Positions 31,445 to 39,192 of a DNA stretch of 64,000 nt are shown here, piece by piece; the first letter of the stretch is position 1; each line of letters opens with the position of its first letter. A program made the position numbers and the translations under genes. A model generated the notes under the pieces. The model was not told the origin of the DNA and ran no database searches. It saw only the letters and a program-made list of their open reading frames with translations. This stretch comes from Streptomyces hygroscopicus (GTDB lineage: Bacteria > Actinomycetota > Actinomycetes > Streptomycetales > Streptomycetaceae): assembly GCA_002021875.1 (NCBI GenBank), contig CP018627.1, positions 558,001 through 622,000 of the forward strand. Direction: 5' to 3'.

Positions 31445-31466
31445 GTACCCACCTTTTTGTGGGTAC
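31445..31466. promoter_or_regulatory. Orphan GTAC-type inverted repeat
   Basis: Arms GTACCCAC (31445-31452) and GTGGGTAC (31459-31466) surround CTTTTT. This form resembles HxlR-type operators. It lies 84 bp beyond the stop of the HxlR gene and next to integrase remnant B, with no gene starting nearby, so the gene it served may have been lost. A terminator for hxlR is the alternative. Confidence 0.45.
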
Positions 31467-31549
31467 TTGGCAGCGACGGACGACGGAGCGAATCTTGTTG
31501 CGGGCGGTCGGAGGGCCGCCGGATCGGATGAGACGGAGGGGGCGTTGCG

Positions 31550-31900
31550 TCAGGGGCCCGACTGGGCCTCGGCCAGCTTCTCCAGGCGGCGGTGGCCCCA
31601 ATCGGACAGGGGAGCCAGCGCCTCGGAGAGGTCGCGGCCGAACGCGGTCAGGGAGTACACGGTCTTCAGCGGCAGCACATCGTGCACCTCCCGGTGCACC
31701 AGCCCGTCCGCCTCCATCTCACGGAGCGCCTGAGTCAGAACCTTCTCGCTGAGGCCCGGCAGCCGCCGGCGCAGTTCGCCGGGGCGATGCGGTCCGGACT
31801 CCAGTGCCCAGAGCAGGGCGGTCTTCCACTTGCCGTCGATCACGGCGATCGCGGCGGTCACTCCGCAGACATTCGTGTCCTGAGCACGACTGCGTGTCAT
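31550..31900 (-). CDS. HxlR-family winged-helix regulator
   Basis: 116 residues: AIAVIDGKWKTALLWALESG, PHRPGELRRRLPGLSEKVLT, QALREMEADGLVHREVHDVL, PLKTVYSLTAFGRDL, the full HxlR signature. A cysteine at about residue 12 (NVCGVTAA) may act as a redox or aldehyde sensor, as in HypR/YodB-like members. The start is the ATG at 31900. It diverges from an imine-reductase-like gene with 61 bp between, and probably controls it. Confidence 0.92.
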   Translation of the reverse strand: MTRSRAQDTNVCGVTAAIAVIDGKWKTALLWALESGPHRPGELRRRLPGLSEKVLTQALREMEADGLVHREVHDVLPLKTVYSLTAFGRDLSEALAPLSDWGHRRLEKLAEAQSGP

Positions 31901-31961
31901 CTTCGCTCATTTTCCTTTGAGTTATTACTTACGCGTATATCCGTATGGGAGTTGAAGTTTC
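31901..31961. promoter_or_regulatory. AT-rich divergent promoter between hxlR-type and reductase genes
   Basis: This 61-bp gap is unusually AT-rich for the genome and has TACGCGTA (31930-31937) as a symmetric centre, flanked by TTATTACT and TATCC. It must hold both promoters and the HxlR site. Confidence 0.5.
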
Positions 31962-32855
31962 ATGTCTACGCACTCCGAACAGTCTGCCGTCACCGTGCTC
32001 GGTCTGGGGCCGATGGGCCGCGCCCTGGCCGGTGCGTTCCTGGACGCCGGGCTGCGGACCACGGTCTGGAACCGGACGCCGGGCAGGGATCAGGAGCTGA
32101 TCGAGCGCGGGGCGGTCGGCGCGCGATCGGCGGAAGAGGCCGTCGCCGCAAGCGAGTTGACCGTGGTCTGCGTGGTGAACTACGACGCGTCGGACGCGAT
32201 CCTGCGGCGCGAGGAGGTCACCGATGCGCTCAAGGAACGCACCGTCGTAAACCTGACCGCGGACACTCCGGACCGGGCCCGGGACACCTCGGACTGGGCG
32301 GCCGGGCACGGCGTCCGGTACCTCGACGGTGCGATCATGACGCCGACCACCACCATCGGAACGCCTGCCGCGGTGTTCATCCACAGCGGCCCGGCCGGGC
32401 TCTACGAGGAACACCGGCCCGTGCTGGACACGCTGGGCGGTACCCATACCCACCTCGGCGAGGAGATCGGCCGGGCGGCGGCCTACGACATCGCGCTGCT
32501 CGACATCTTCTGGACGGCGATGGCGGGCTACGCACACGCCCTGGCCGTGGCGCGAGCGGAGGGGATCAGCGCCCGGGAGTTGGCGCCCTTCGCCCAGGGC
32601 ATCGGCGCGATTCTCCCGCCGCTCTTCGAGGAGACCGCGGAGGAAGTGGACCGCGGCACCTTTTCCGGTGAAGGCAACCCGATCACCTCGGCGGTCTCGT
32701 CCATGGCCCATATCGTCCACACCTCCGAGGCCCACGGCATCGACGCGGGCGTGATGCGCGCGGCCGAGGGCATGGCCCGCCGCGCCATCGGGCTGGGCCA
32801 TGGCACGGACGGGTTCATCCGTGTCGCCGAGGTGCTGGGCCGCAGCGGTAGTTGA
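31962..32855 (+). CDS. Imine-reductase-like NADP-binding oxidoreductase (beta-hydroxyacid dehydrogenase superfamily)
   Basis: 297 residues. The N-terminal Rossmann domain has VLGLGPMGRALAGAFLDAGL and TTVWNRTPGR (the Arg after the second strand favours NADPH). The GAIMTPTTTIGTPAAVFIHSG segment and the helix YDIALLDIFWTAMAGYAHAL are those of imine reductases; the aspartate in AAYDIALL takes the catalytic position. GGGAG lies 12 nt before the ATG. The divergent HxlR regulator suggests induction by an electrophile. YceI follows 78 bp later. Confidence 0.88.
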   Translation: MSTHSEQSAVTVLGLGPMGRALAGAFLDAGLRTTVWNRTPGRDQELIERGAVGARSAEEAVAASELTVVCVVNYDASDAILRREEVTDALKERTVVNLTADTPDRARDTSDWAAGHGVRYLDGAIMTPTTTIGTPAAVFIHSGPAGLYEEHRPVLDTLGGTHTHLGEEIGRAAAYDIALLDIFWTAMAGYAHALAVARAEGISARELAPFAQGIGAILPPLFEETAEEVDRGTFSGEGNPITSAVSSMAHIVHTSEAHGIDAGVMRAAEGMARRAIGLGHGTDGFIRVAEVLGRSGS

Positions 32856-32933
32856 AGGGGGTCTGGTGCAGCCACCGTGTGTGCGAGATCCTCATCCACT
32901 CAAGCGGGACTTCAGCAAACGGAGGCTACGAAC

Positions 32934-33455
32934 ATGGCGATTTCCAGCGCTGCGGGACTGTCCTTACCAGCAGCGGGCACCTACGAAATCGATCCGGCCG
33001 CATCGACCGTGCGCTTCGCCACGCGGGCCTTGGGGCTGCTCCCGGTCCATGGGACGTTCAGCATCAGGCAGGGCCGGATCACCATTGCCGAGACGCCGGA
33101 AGCGTCGTCGGTGGATGTCGAGATGGACGCGGCCAGCTTCGCGTCCGGCATTCAGCGGCGCGACGACCACGTCAGGTCGTCCGACTTCCTGGACGTGGAG
33201 CGGCACCCCACGATCCAGTTCCGGGGCCAGAGCCTGGATCAATCCGCCCAAGGAGCCTCACTTCGAGGGGAGTTGACCGCCTGCGGAGTGACCCAGCCGG
33301 TAGTCGTCGCGATCGACAGCATAGTCGGCGAGGGCAAACGCATCACCGCCAACGGCACCGCTTCCATCGACCGATACGCCTTCGGTGTCAGCAAGGCCAA
33401 AGGTATGGCGGCTCGCCGCCTGAAGATCACCTTGGATATCGTCGCCGGCCGCTGA
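32934..33455 (+). CDS. YceI-family lipid-binding protein
   Basis: 173 residues with the YceI beta-barrel pattern: GTYEIDPAASTVRFATRALG, VHGTFSIRQGRITIAE, SVDVEMDAASFASGIQRRDD, HVRSSDFLDVERHPTIQFR. No signal peptide is seen, so it is cytoplasmic, as is usual in Streptomyces. These proteins bind isoprenoid or amphiphilic lipids. The ATG at 32934 has GGAGG 9 nt upstream. It probably shares a transcript with the imine-reductase-like gene. Confidence 0.92.
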   Translation: MAISSAAGLSLPAAGTYEIDPAASTVRFATRALGLLPVHGTFSIRQGRITIAETPEASSVDVEMDAASFASGIQRRDDHVRSSDFLDVERHPTIQFRGQSLDQSAQGASLRGELTACGVTQPVVVAIDSIVGEGKRITANGTASIDRYAFGVSKAKGMAARRLKITLDIVAGR

Positions 33456-33491
33456 GTACATCGATCCGGCCCGGGAACATCGTTCCGTTCC

Positions 33492-34046
33492 TTACAGGTC
33501 GACCTCGATGTAGTCGATGTCGGTGAACTCCACGAGCAGGCCCTGGGCGCGGCGGCAGCGGTCCTTGAAGTAGATCTCCTGCAGGCCCTCGGCGGCGATG
33601 TCGAGCAGTTGCTGTTCGGCGGCGCCCTGTTCCTGGGCGTCGAAGAGGCGGGCGGCGTACTGCGGCGGCAACGCCTGGGTGATGTGGCGCAGCCGGGCGT
33701 CGTCGGTGGTGCCGGGGGCGGCGGTGGAGCCGAAGCGGGCGCGGGTGTCGAGGACGATGCCACCAGTGGTGGCGGCCTGTTTCTTGGCCCTGGCGCGGAT
33801 CTGCGGCTGCCACCGCTTTCTCACCTCGCGGTCTATGCGGGTGGCGAGAGGCGTGCGGGGCCGCTTGAGCTGGCCCTTGACGTACCGCTCGACGGTGCGC
33901 TGGGAGATGCCGAGCAGGTCGGCCACCGGCCGGGTGCCCTTGAGCTGCCTGACCAGACAGCGCATCTGCGCACCGGCCGACTTGGGGACGGGGCGGGTGA
34001 AGGTGCCTTCCACCGCCTTGTCCGGGCTCTCCGCGAGCTTGCCCAT
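33492..34046 (-). CDS. tpg: Telomere terminal protein Tpg
   Basis: 184 residues, the size of Streptomyces Tpg. It starts MGKLAESPDKAVEGTFTRPV and has PKSAGAQMRCLVRQLKGTRP, a helix-turn-helix-like VADLLGISQRTVERYVKGQL, TGGIVLDTRARFGSTAAPGT and the ending GLLVEFTDIDYIEVDL. Tpg is covalently attached to the 5' ends of linear Streptomyces replicons and primes end patching, acting with Tap. The ATG lies 5 bp after the tap stop, the classic tap-tpg order. The protein looks complete. Its presence places this DNA on, or derives it from, a linear chromosome arm or linear plasmid. Confidence 0.93.
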   Translation of the reverse strand: MGKLAESPDKAVEGTFTRPVPKSAGAQMRCLVRQLKGTRPVADLLGISQRTVERYVKGQLKRPRTPLATRIDREVRKRWQPQIRARAKKQAATTGGIVLDTRARFGSTAAPGTTDDARLRHITQALPPQYAARLFDAQEQGAAEQQLLDIAAEGLQEIYFKDRCRRAQGLLVEFTDIDYIEVDL

Positions 34047-34051
34047 CGTCT

Positions 34052-35162
34052 CTACTCTCCGTTGTCCGGGGCGGTGACGTGGCCGTCCTTGATGTACCGG
34101 GCGAGGTTGAGGTCATCGCCGTGCTCCTCGCGCACGCCCTCGGCCCACAGCGTCGTCTGGGTGCCTTCGTGTTTCACCATCCCCGGACTCACGCCGATCC
34201 GGAACCCGCCCGGCAGCGGTTTGCCGTCCTTGTGGGGCAGGAAGTCCAGCGGGCTGGGCCCGCCGGAGGGGTAGACGGCGCAGTCGGAGAGGACCGTCAC
34301 CGGGTACTGGCCGGTGGCCGCCGCCGTCTTGAGCATCTTGCGGTGCATGTTGACCCGCGCCTTGGAGATGACCGCGGCGCGGATGTCGGGCCGCCAGGTC
34401 GGGCGCTGGAGCGCGGGCCAGGGCTGACCCGGGCGCCAGCCACCGCCGCGGGGGCGTTCGCGCAGCTTGCCGATGCCGCCCTTGACGGTCGCCTTGATCG
34501 CGGAGAGGACGATCGCCAGCTGCGGATCGGTCCGCCGGTGGCCGTCCATCGCGGTCAGGAACTCCCGTGGCCCCATGCCGGTGGTGACCCCCAGGTCGGC
34601 CATCGTGGCGATATAGGCGTCCCGCAGCCGGGTGTACCAGGCGTCCAGATAGCGGCCGTTGTCCGGGCGGACCTACGCCTCGGTGGGGGCGACGCCGTAG
34701 CCGAGTTCGACGGCGTAGGCGACGGTCGGCGTGGCGTACCAGGCGGGTCCCGCCGGCCGCTCCCCGGTCGGAGTGAAGGGGCCGCTGAGGACTTCGCTCG
34801 GGGGAATGGCCCTGGCCCGGGGGCGGGGTCTGCGCCGGTGTGGGCTGGGCGGGAGATGGTGGCTCGGGGGCGGCGGGGGCCGCTGTCCCCGGCGCCTCCT
34901 CGGCGGGGGCGGGGAAGCGGGCGGCCAGGCCCTTCAGTAGCCGGGCGTAGGCGGCACGCTTCGGCTGCCGCGGCTCGGTCTTGCCGGATTCCCAGCTGCC
35001 CACCGCTTCCCGGCGGATGTCCAGCGCCTTGGCGATCCCGGCCTGGCTCAGCCCCGCGGCCTCGCGCAGCCTCTTGCGCTCCGCGGGTGCCGGCAGATCG
35101 TCCTGGGCGACCTGCTCCAGCAGCGCGTCGACAGCGCTGAACAACTCGTCCTCAGCGGGCAC
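34052..35162 (-). pseudogene. tap: Telomere-associated protein gene tap, internally deleted, frameshifted and with a nonsense codon
   Basis: The N-terminus from the GTG at 35162 (GGAGGTGA 5 nt upstream) reads ELFSAVDALLEQVAQDDLPA and an XRE helix-turn-helix, LREAAGLSQAGIAKALDIRR, EAVGSWESGKTEPRQPKRAA. After a Pro/Ala linker the sequence jumps, in another frame (about 34800), to PFTPTGERPAGPAWYATPTV, AYAVELGYGVAPTEA and a TAG at 34673-34675 where Tyr/Trp is expected. It resumes VRPDNGRYLDAWYTRLRDAY through IRAAVISKARVNMHRKMLKT to the normal end. Intact Tap is about 740 residues; more than 300 from the middle are missing. Three lesions make it non-functional, although tpg behind it is intact. 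Confidence 0.88.
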
Positions 35163-35384
35163 AGGGCTCACCTCCGGGCAAGCCCTATCCTCATCGCTCT
35201 CCGCAACGCACACTTCATCGCACGCTCAATCATTCCTGTCGCGAACGCTGCGAACGCGGTGGGAGTGCGGAGACTGGGGCCGTTCCGGGCCGGGGAGTTC
35301 CAGGCCAGCGAGTTCCGGTCCGGGGAGATGGCGGGCCGGCCGAAAGGCACGGCCGACCCCGCGATCGAGGCGAAGACGAGCTGA

Positions 35385-35624
35385 TTAATCGTCAACACAC
35401 TTGGGGTACTTCGAACCTCGGTTGCAGTCGTGATAGTCGTACTTACTGACGCGGAACTTCTTCTCGTCGCCGCCCTTGGCCGGATCGACGACCAAGTAGA
35501 ACTTCTTTCCGTCCTTGACCTTGTCGGAGACCGTCCCATCAGGGCCCCGGTCGAAATCCTGCGCGCAGCCGGCGAGCGAGGCAAAAGCGGTCATTACCAA
35601 AAGGGCGGCGGCAAGGCGACGCAT
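35385..35624 (-). CDS. Small putative lipoprotein
   Basis: 79 residues with a lipoprotein signal peptide (MRRLAAALLVMTAFASLAGC, lipobox LAGC, cleavage before Cys20). The mature part is FDRGPDGTVSDKVKDGKKF, YLVVDP, then FRVSKYDYHDCNRGSKYPKC. I recall similar small lipoproteins with a GxVxxKxxD start and a YxxCxxGxxYPxC end from Streptomyces plasmids and integrative elements. The ATG at 35624 has GGAG 9 nt upstream. Function unknown; its position by tap/tpg supports a plasmid-derived segment. Confidence 0.75.
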   Translation of the reverse strand: MRRLAAALLVMTAFASLAGCAQDFDRGPDGTVSDKVKDGKKFYLVVDPAKGGDEKKFRVSKYDYHDCNRGSKYPKCVDD

Positions 35625-36165
35625 AGGAGTGCTCCGATCAACTTGGGGACCGGCACAGTCTAAGAGAGACGCACCATCGCCAGAACCGCCGGGGACGCCC
35701 CCATCCAGCAACAACAGCCCGCCCGGCAAAAGCGCCGAAGAAGCACCAGAAAACACCCCCATCCCCTCCACCAAAACACCACACCACATGCCCGATCTAC
35801 TCGCGTAAGCAGCAGGAGGGGCTGCGGGGAGGTGAACTGGAGGCATGCGCGGTACGCCGCTTCAGGGACACAGGTTCCGAAGAGTTCGATACCCCTTCCA
35901 CTGGTCGCCCGGTGACCGTCAGCCCCTTTTCCGCTCACGTTTCTTGCCCGAGCAGTCCACTCCCGTCCCCGGATTGGCACCGGCGCGGGCCCCTGCCGCC
36001 GTTACCTGCGCGGACTGGTGCGGCTGGATCGACGGTGTGCGCTTCGAGAAGGCCGAGACCAACTGCGGCTGACACCCTGCGGCTGACACCCACCGACCCG
36101 GTGCCCCGCACACGATGGCGGCACGATGGCGTGCGGGGCACCGCTCTGCGACCGGGCGGTATCGG
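35625..36165. other. 541-bp stretch without a recognisable gene
   Basis: Only the lipoprotein promoter is expected at its left end. 35690-35800 is strikingly A/C-rich on the plus strand, without an open frame of plausible composition. No repeat, RNA gene or inverted repeat was recognised. It separates the plasmid-like tap/tpg segment from the chromosomal-looking genes to the right. Confidence 0.5.
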
Positions 36166-36657
36166 CTATGCGGTCACCTTGGCGAGGAACGCCGCGACGT
36201 TCGCCGCGGTCCGCTGGATCTTCTCCTCCAGGGTGAGCGACTCCTGGGGCCGTGAGCCGGTGCCCGCGTCCTTCTTGCCCCGCACATACAGCGAGCAGGC
36301 GAGGTCGCTGCATATGTAGGCGCCGACCGAGTTGCCCTGCTGTCTGGCCTTCCCCGCCTTCGGCGCGACCATCAGAGAGACGCCGCCCGTGTGGGCGGTC
36401 AGACATATCGAGCACATGCTGCGCCGCGCCTGCCAGGAGGCGGGGCCGGGACAGCGCAGCGCGATGGCGATCGGGCGGGCGTCCAGTTCGGTGACCAGGT
36501 AAGCGCGGTCGGGTGCCTGGGGATCTCGCCAGCCGAGGTAGTCCAGGTCGCCCCAGGGCCGGTCGGCCAGGTCGCGCGGGACGGACAGGCGCTTCGCCTC
36601 GCCCTTGGTGCAGTTCACGAACGCGGCACGGATCTCTTGCTCAGTCAGCGGCTTCAT
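36166..36657 (-). CDS. FBP/FusB-like zinc-finger protein (EF-G-binding C-terminal domain type)
   Basis: 163 residues: MKPLTEQEIRAAFVNCTKGE, RPWGDLDYLGWRDPQAPDRA, SMCSICLTAHTGGVSLMVAP, VGAYICSDLACSLYVRGKK. The CxxC...CxxxxC treble-clef ligands (CSIC; CSDLAC) and the order of conserved segments match the FusB/EF-G-binding-protein C-terminal family (FBP_C). Relatives release EF-G from stalled ribosomes and can give fusidic-acid resistance; in actinobacteria the role is less clear. The ATG at 36657 lacks a good ribosome-binding site and may be leaderless. It diverges from a TetR gene across a strong palindrome. Confidence 0.85.
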   Translation of the reverse strand: MKPLTEQEIRAAFVNCTKGEAKRLSVPRDLADRPWGDLDYLGWRDPQAPDRAYLVTELDARPIAIALRCPGPASWQARRSMCSICLTAHTGGVSLMVAPKAGKARQQGNSVGAYICSDLACSLYVRGKKDAGTGSRPQESLTLEEKIQRTAANVAAFLAKVTA

Positions 36658-36670
36658 ATAACGCAGGCTA

Positions 36671-36695
36671 ATTTGCCTAAAGGTGTTAGGCAAAT
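36671..36695. promoter_or_regulatory. 25-bp TetR-type operator
   Basis: Arms ATTTGCCTAA (36671-36680) and TTAGGCAAAT (36686-36695) are perfectly symmetric around AGGTG. It lies 13 bp upstream of the FBP start and 33 bp upstream of the TetR start, so one site can shut both promoters. Confidence 0.8.
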
Positions 36696-36728
36696 GCATA
36701 ATCAGTTCTGTCGAAGGAGAGGAAGGGC

Positions 36729-37298
36729 ATGGGACGGGTAGGACTGACCACGGAACGGCTGACCCAGGCGGGAGCGGAGCTGGCCGACGAGCTCGGCTTC
36801 GACCAGGTGACCGTCTCTGAGCTGGCCAGACGGTTCGACGTCAAGGTCGCGAGTCTCTACTCGCACCTGAAGAACGGCCAGGACCTCAAGACCAGGATCG
36901 CCCTGCTCGCCCTGGAGGAGCTCGCCGACCGAGCCTCCGAGGCCCTGGCCGGGCGGGCCGGAAAGGACGCCCTGACCGCCTTCGCCAACGTCTACCGCGA
37001 CTACGCCCGCGAGCATCCCGGCCGCTACGCCGCGGCCCAGCTCAGGCTCGACCCGGAGGCGGCGGCCGCCAGCGCCGGTGTCCGGCACGCGCAGATGACG
37101 CGGGCGATCCTGCGCGGCTACGACCTGACCGAGCCGGACCAGACGCATGCGGTCCGGCTGCTGGGCAGCGTCTTCCACGGCTACGTCAGCCTCGAGATGG
37201 GGGGCGGGTTCAGCCACAGCGCCCCCGACAGCGAGGAAAGCTGGTCGCGGACCCTGGACGCCCTCGACGCCCTGCTGCGGAACTGGCCCGCGCCCTGA
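36729..37298 (+). CDS. TetR-family regulator with WHG-type C-terminal domain
   Basis: 189 residues: GAELADELGFDQVTVSELAR, RFDVKVASLYSHLKNGQDLK (TetR helix-turn-helix), then FANVYRDYAREHPGRYAAAQ and LLGSVFHGYVSLEMGGGF, the TetR_C_33/WHG region. AGGAGAGGAAGG precedes the ATG. It diverges from the FBP gene across a 25-bp palindrome. Some 145 bp downstream lies an SGNH hydrolase that could be a further target. Confidence 0.92.
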   Translation: MGRVGLTTERLTQAGAELADELGFDQVTVSELARRFDVKVASLYSHLKNGQDLKTRIALLALEELADRASEALAGRAGKDALTAFANVYRDYAREHPGRYAAAQLRLDPEAAAASAGVRHAQMTRAILRGYDLTEPDQTHAVRLLGSVFHGYVSLEMGGGFSHSAPDSEESWSRTLDALDALLRNWPAP

Positions 37299-37442
37299 CT
37301 CAGGGGCGCGGCAGTGCGCAGGGGCGCGGCAACGTGCCGGATGCGCGCAGCCTCGCGGCAGATCGGCACATCCGATCCATCCGTCCGCCCGCCCGCCCAC
37401 ACATCCATCCATCTACACATCAGTGATCAACAGGCTGGGACC

Positions 37443-38630
37443 ATGCACACCACCGAGCACGACTGGATCATCACGCCCATCACCGCGGACATCCTGCGGG
37501 GCACCCTCGACCTGGAGCACACCGCGCACGGGGTGCTGCCGCACCGGCTGCCCGCCTGGGCCCGCGCCCAGAACACCGACGGGCAACTCGCCATGGCGGA
37601 GGCCCAGCCCTCCGGCGTACGGCTGGTCTTCCGGACCCGGGCCACCGCCGTCGAACTGGACACGCTGCCCACCAAGCGGGTCTACGCGGGCGCCCCGCCC
37701 CGCCCGGACGGCGTGTACGACCTGCTCGTCGACGGCCGCCTGGCCGGGCAGTCCTCGGTGACCGGCGGCAACACCCTGGCCATCGACCTGGCCACCGGGA
37801 CCGCCGAGAGCCACCCCGGCCCGGCCGGGACCCTCCGCTTCACCGATCTGCCGGACGGCGTCAAGACCGTCGAGATCTGGCTGCCGCACAACGAGACCAC
37901 CGAACTCGTCGCGCTGCGCACCGACGCCCCCATCGAGCCCGTACCGGACCAGGGCCGCAAGGTGTGGCTGCACCACGGCAGTTCGATCAGCCACGGCTCG
38001 GACGCCGCGAGCCCCACCGCCATCTGGCCCGCGCTCGCCGCCTCCCTCGGCGACGTGGAACTGATCAACCTGGGCCTGGGCGGCAGCGCCCTGCTCGACC
38101 CGTTCACCGCCCGCGCGATGCGGGACACCCCCGCCGACCTGATCAGCATCAAGATCGGCATCAACCTGGTCAACGCCGACCTGATGCGGCTGCGCGCCTT
38201 CACCCCGGCGGTGCACGGCTTCCTCGACACGATCCGCGAGGGGCACCCCACCACGCCACTGCTGGTCGTCTCGCCCATCCTGTGTCCCATCCACGAGGAC
38301 ACACCCGGCCCCGCGGCCTTCGACGTCAGCGCGCTCAGCTCCGGAAAGCTGCGGTTCCTGGCCACCGGCGACCCCGCCGAGCGCGCCGCGGGGAAGCTGA
38401 CGCTGCGCGTCATCCGGGAGGAGCTGTCCCGGATCGTGAAGCAGCGGGCGGCCGACGACCCTCATCTCCACTACCTCGACGGCCTCGACCTCTACGGCGA
38501 GGCCGACGCCGACGAGCTGCCGCTGCCCGACGAGCTCCACCCGGACGCCGCCACCCACCGCCGTATCGGGGAACGCTTCGGCGCGCTGGCCTTCGCCGAC
38601 GGTGGTCCGTTCGCGGACCACAGCGCCTGA
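37443..38630 (+). CDS. SGNH/GDSL-type hydrolase with an N-terminal beta-sandwich
   Basis: 395 residues. The first 175 look like the carbohydrate-esterase-2-type beta-sandwich (VRLVFRTRATAVELDT, TVEIWLPHNETTELVALRTD). The SGNH core follows: block I is HHGSSISHGSDA (GSS in place of GDS), block II INLGLGGSALLDPF, block III ISIKIGINLVN and block V LPDELHPDAATHRRIG with the Asp/His pair. It is probably an acyl-esterase acting on sugar esters in the cytoplasm (no signal peptide). The preceding 55 bp contain a low-complexity CATCC/CGCC run. Confidence 0.85.
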   Translation: MHTTEHDWIITPITADILRGTLDLEHTAHGVLPHRLPAWARAQNTDGQLAMAEAQPSGVRLVFRTRATAVELDTLPTKRVYAGAPPRPDGVYDLLVDGRLAGQSSVTGGNTLAIDLATGTAESHPGPAGTLRFTDLPDGVKTVEIWLPHNETTELVALRTDAPIEPVPDQGRKVWLHHGSSISHGSDAASPTAIWPALAASLGDVELINLGLGGSALLDPFTARAMRDTPADLISIKIGINLVNADLMRLRAFTPAVHGFLDTIREGHPTTPLLVVSPILCPIHEDTPGPAAFDVSALSSGKLRFLATGDPAERAAGKLTLRVIREELSRIVKQRAADDPHLHYLDGLDLYGEADADELPLPDELHPDAATHRRIGERFGALAFADGGPFADHSA

Positions 38631-38721
38631 CGCCGGGTTCCGTCCGGCGCAACGAGCAGGTCCGGCCGCTCTGGACGGCCGGCCCGCCCCCTGCGCCACC
38701 GGGGAGCCAGGCCCTACGCTG

Positions 38722-39192
38722 GTGGCCGTGCACATCTGCTTTGTCTGCAGCGGGAACATCTGCCGGTCGCCGTCCGCCGCGCTGGTCTTCGCCGAGCAGC
38801 TGCGCCGGGCCGGGCTCGACGGCGCGGTACGGGTCAGCAGCGCCGGTATCGGCCCCTGGCACGCCGGTGAGCCCATTGATGAACGGGCCGGCGAACTGCT
38901 GGCACGGCACGGCTACCCGGTCGAGCATGTCGCGGCCCAGATCGGCGCCGAGCACAGGGACGCCGACCTGTTCCTGGCGATGGACCACGGCCACGAGAAG
39001 GCGTTGCGCCGGCTGGTCGACGATCCGTCCCGGGTCAGGATGCTGCGGTCCTTCGACCCGGACGCGACCGGTGATCAGGACGTGCCCGACCCGTACTACG
39101 GCGGCCCGGAGGGGTTCGACGAGGTGCTGGCCATGATCGAAGCCGCGATGCCCGGCCTGCTGGCCTGGGTGCGCGAGCGCCGCGGCTCATGA
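38722..39192 (+). CDS. Low-molecular-weight protein-tyrosine-phosphatase-like phosphatase
   Basis: 156 residues from a GTG at 38722 (a GTG at 38728 is equally possible). The P-loop is CFVCSGNICRSPSA (CxxxxxRS), and the general acid lies in VPDPYYGG. AGIGPWHAGEPIDERAGELL is the usual second loop. Its TGA overlaps the ATG of a fructosamine-kinase-like gene by 4 bp. Because bacterial fructosamine-kinase homologues are known to be linked with such phosphatases in repair of glycated proteins, a role in dephosphorylating ribulosamine-type adducts is plausible beside the tyrosine-phosphatase role. Confidence 0.92.
   Translation: MAVHICFVCSGNICRSPSAALVFAEQLRRAGLDGAVRVSSAGIGPWHAGEPIDERAGELLARHGYPVEHVAAQIGAEHRDADLFLAMDHGHEKALRRLVDDPSRVRMLRSFDPDATGDQDVPDPYYGGPEGFDEVLAMIEAAMPGLLAWVRERRGS

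Noticed and set aside
31059..31601. Complete gene of about 180 residues on the minus strand
   Set aside because: Only the last 80 codons have integrase-like sequence; the upstream part is composition-driven and runs through the orphan inverted repeat.
35690..35800. Possible structured RNA or origin in the A/C-rich stretch
   Set aside because: No inverted repeat, iteron or AT-rich unwinding element could be found; only skewed composition.
37360..37430. Microsatellite or regulatory repeat of CATCC/CGCC units
   Set aside because: Units are irregular and short; it looks like ordinary low-complexity leader sequence before the SGNH hydrolase.
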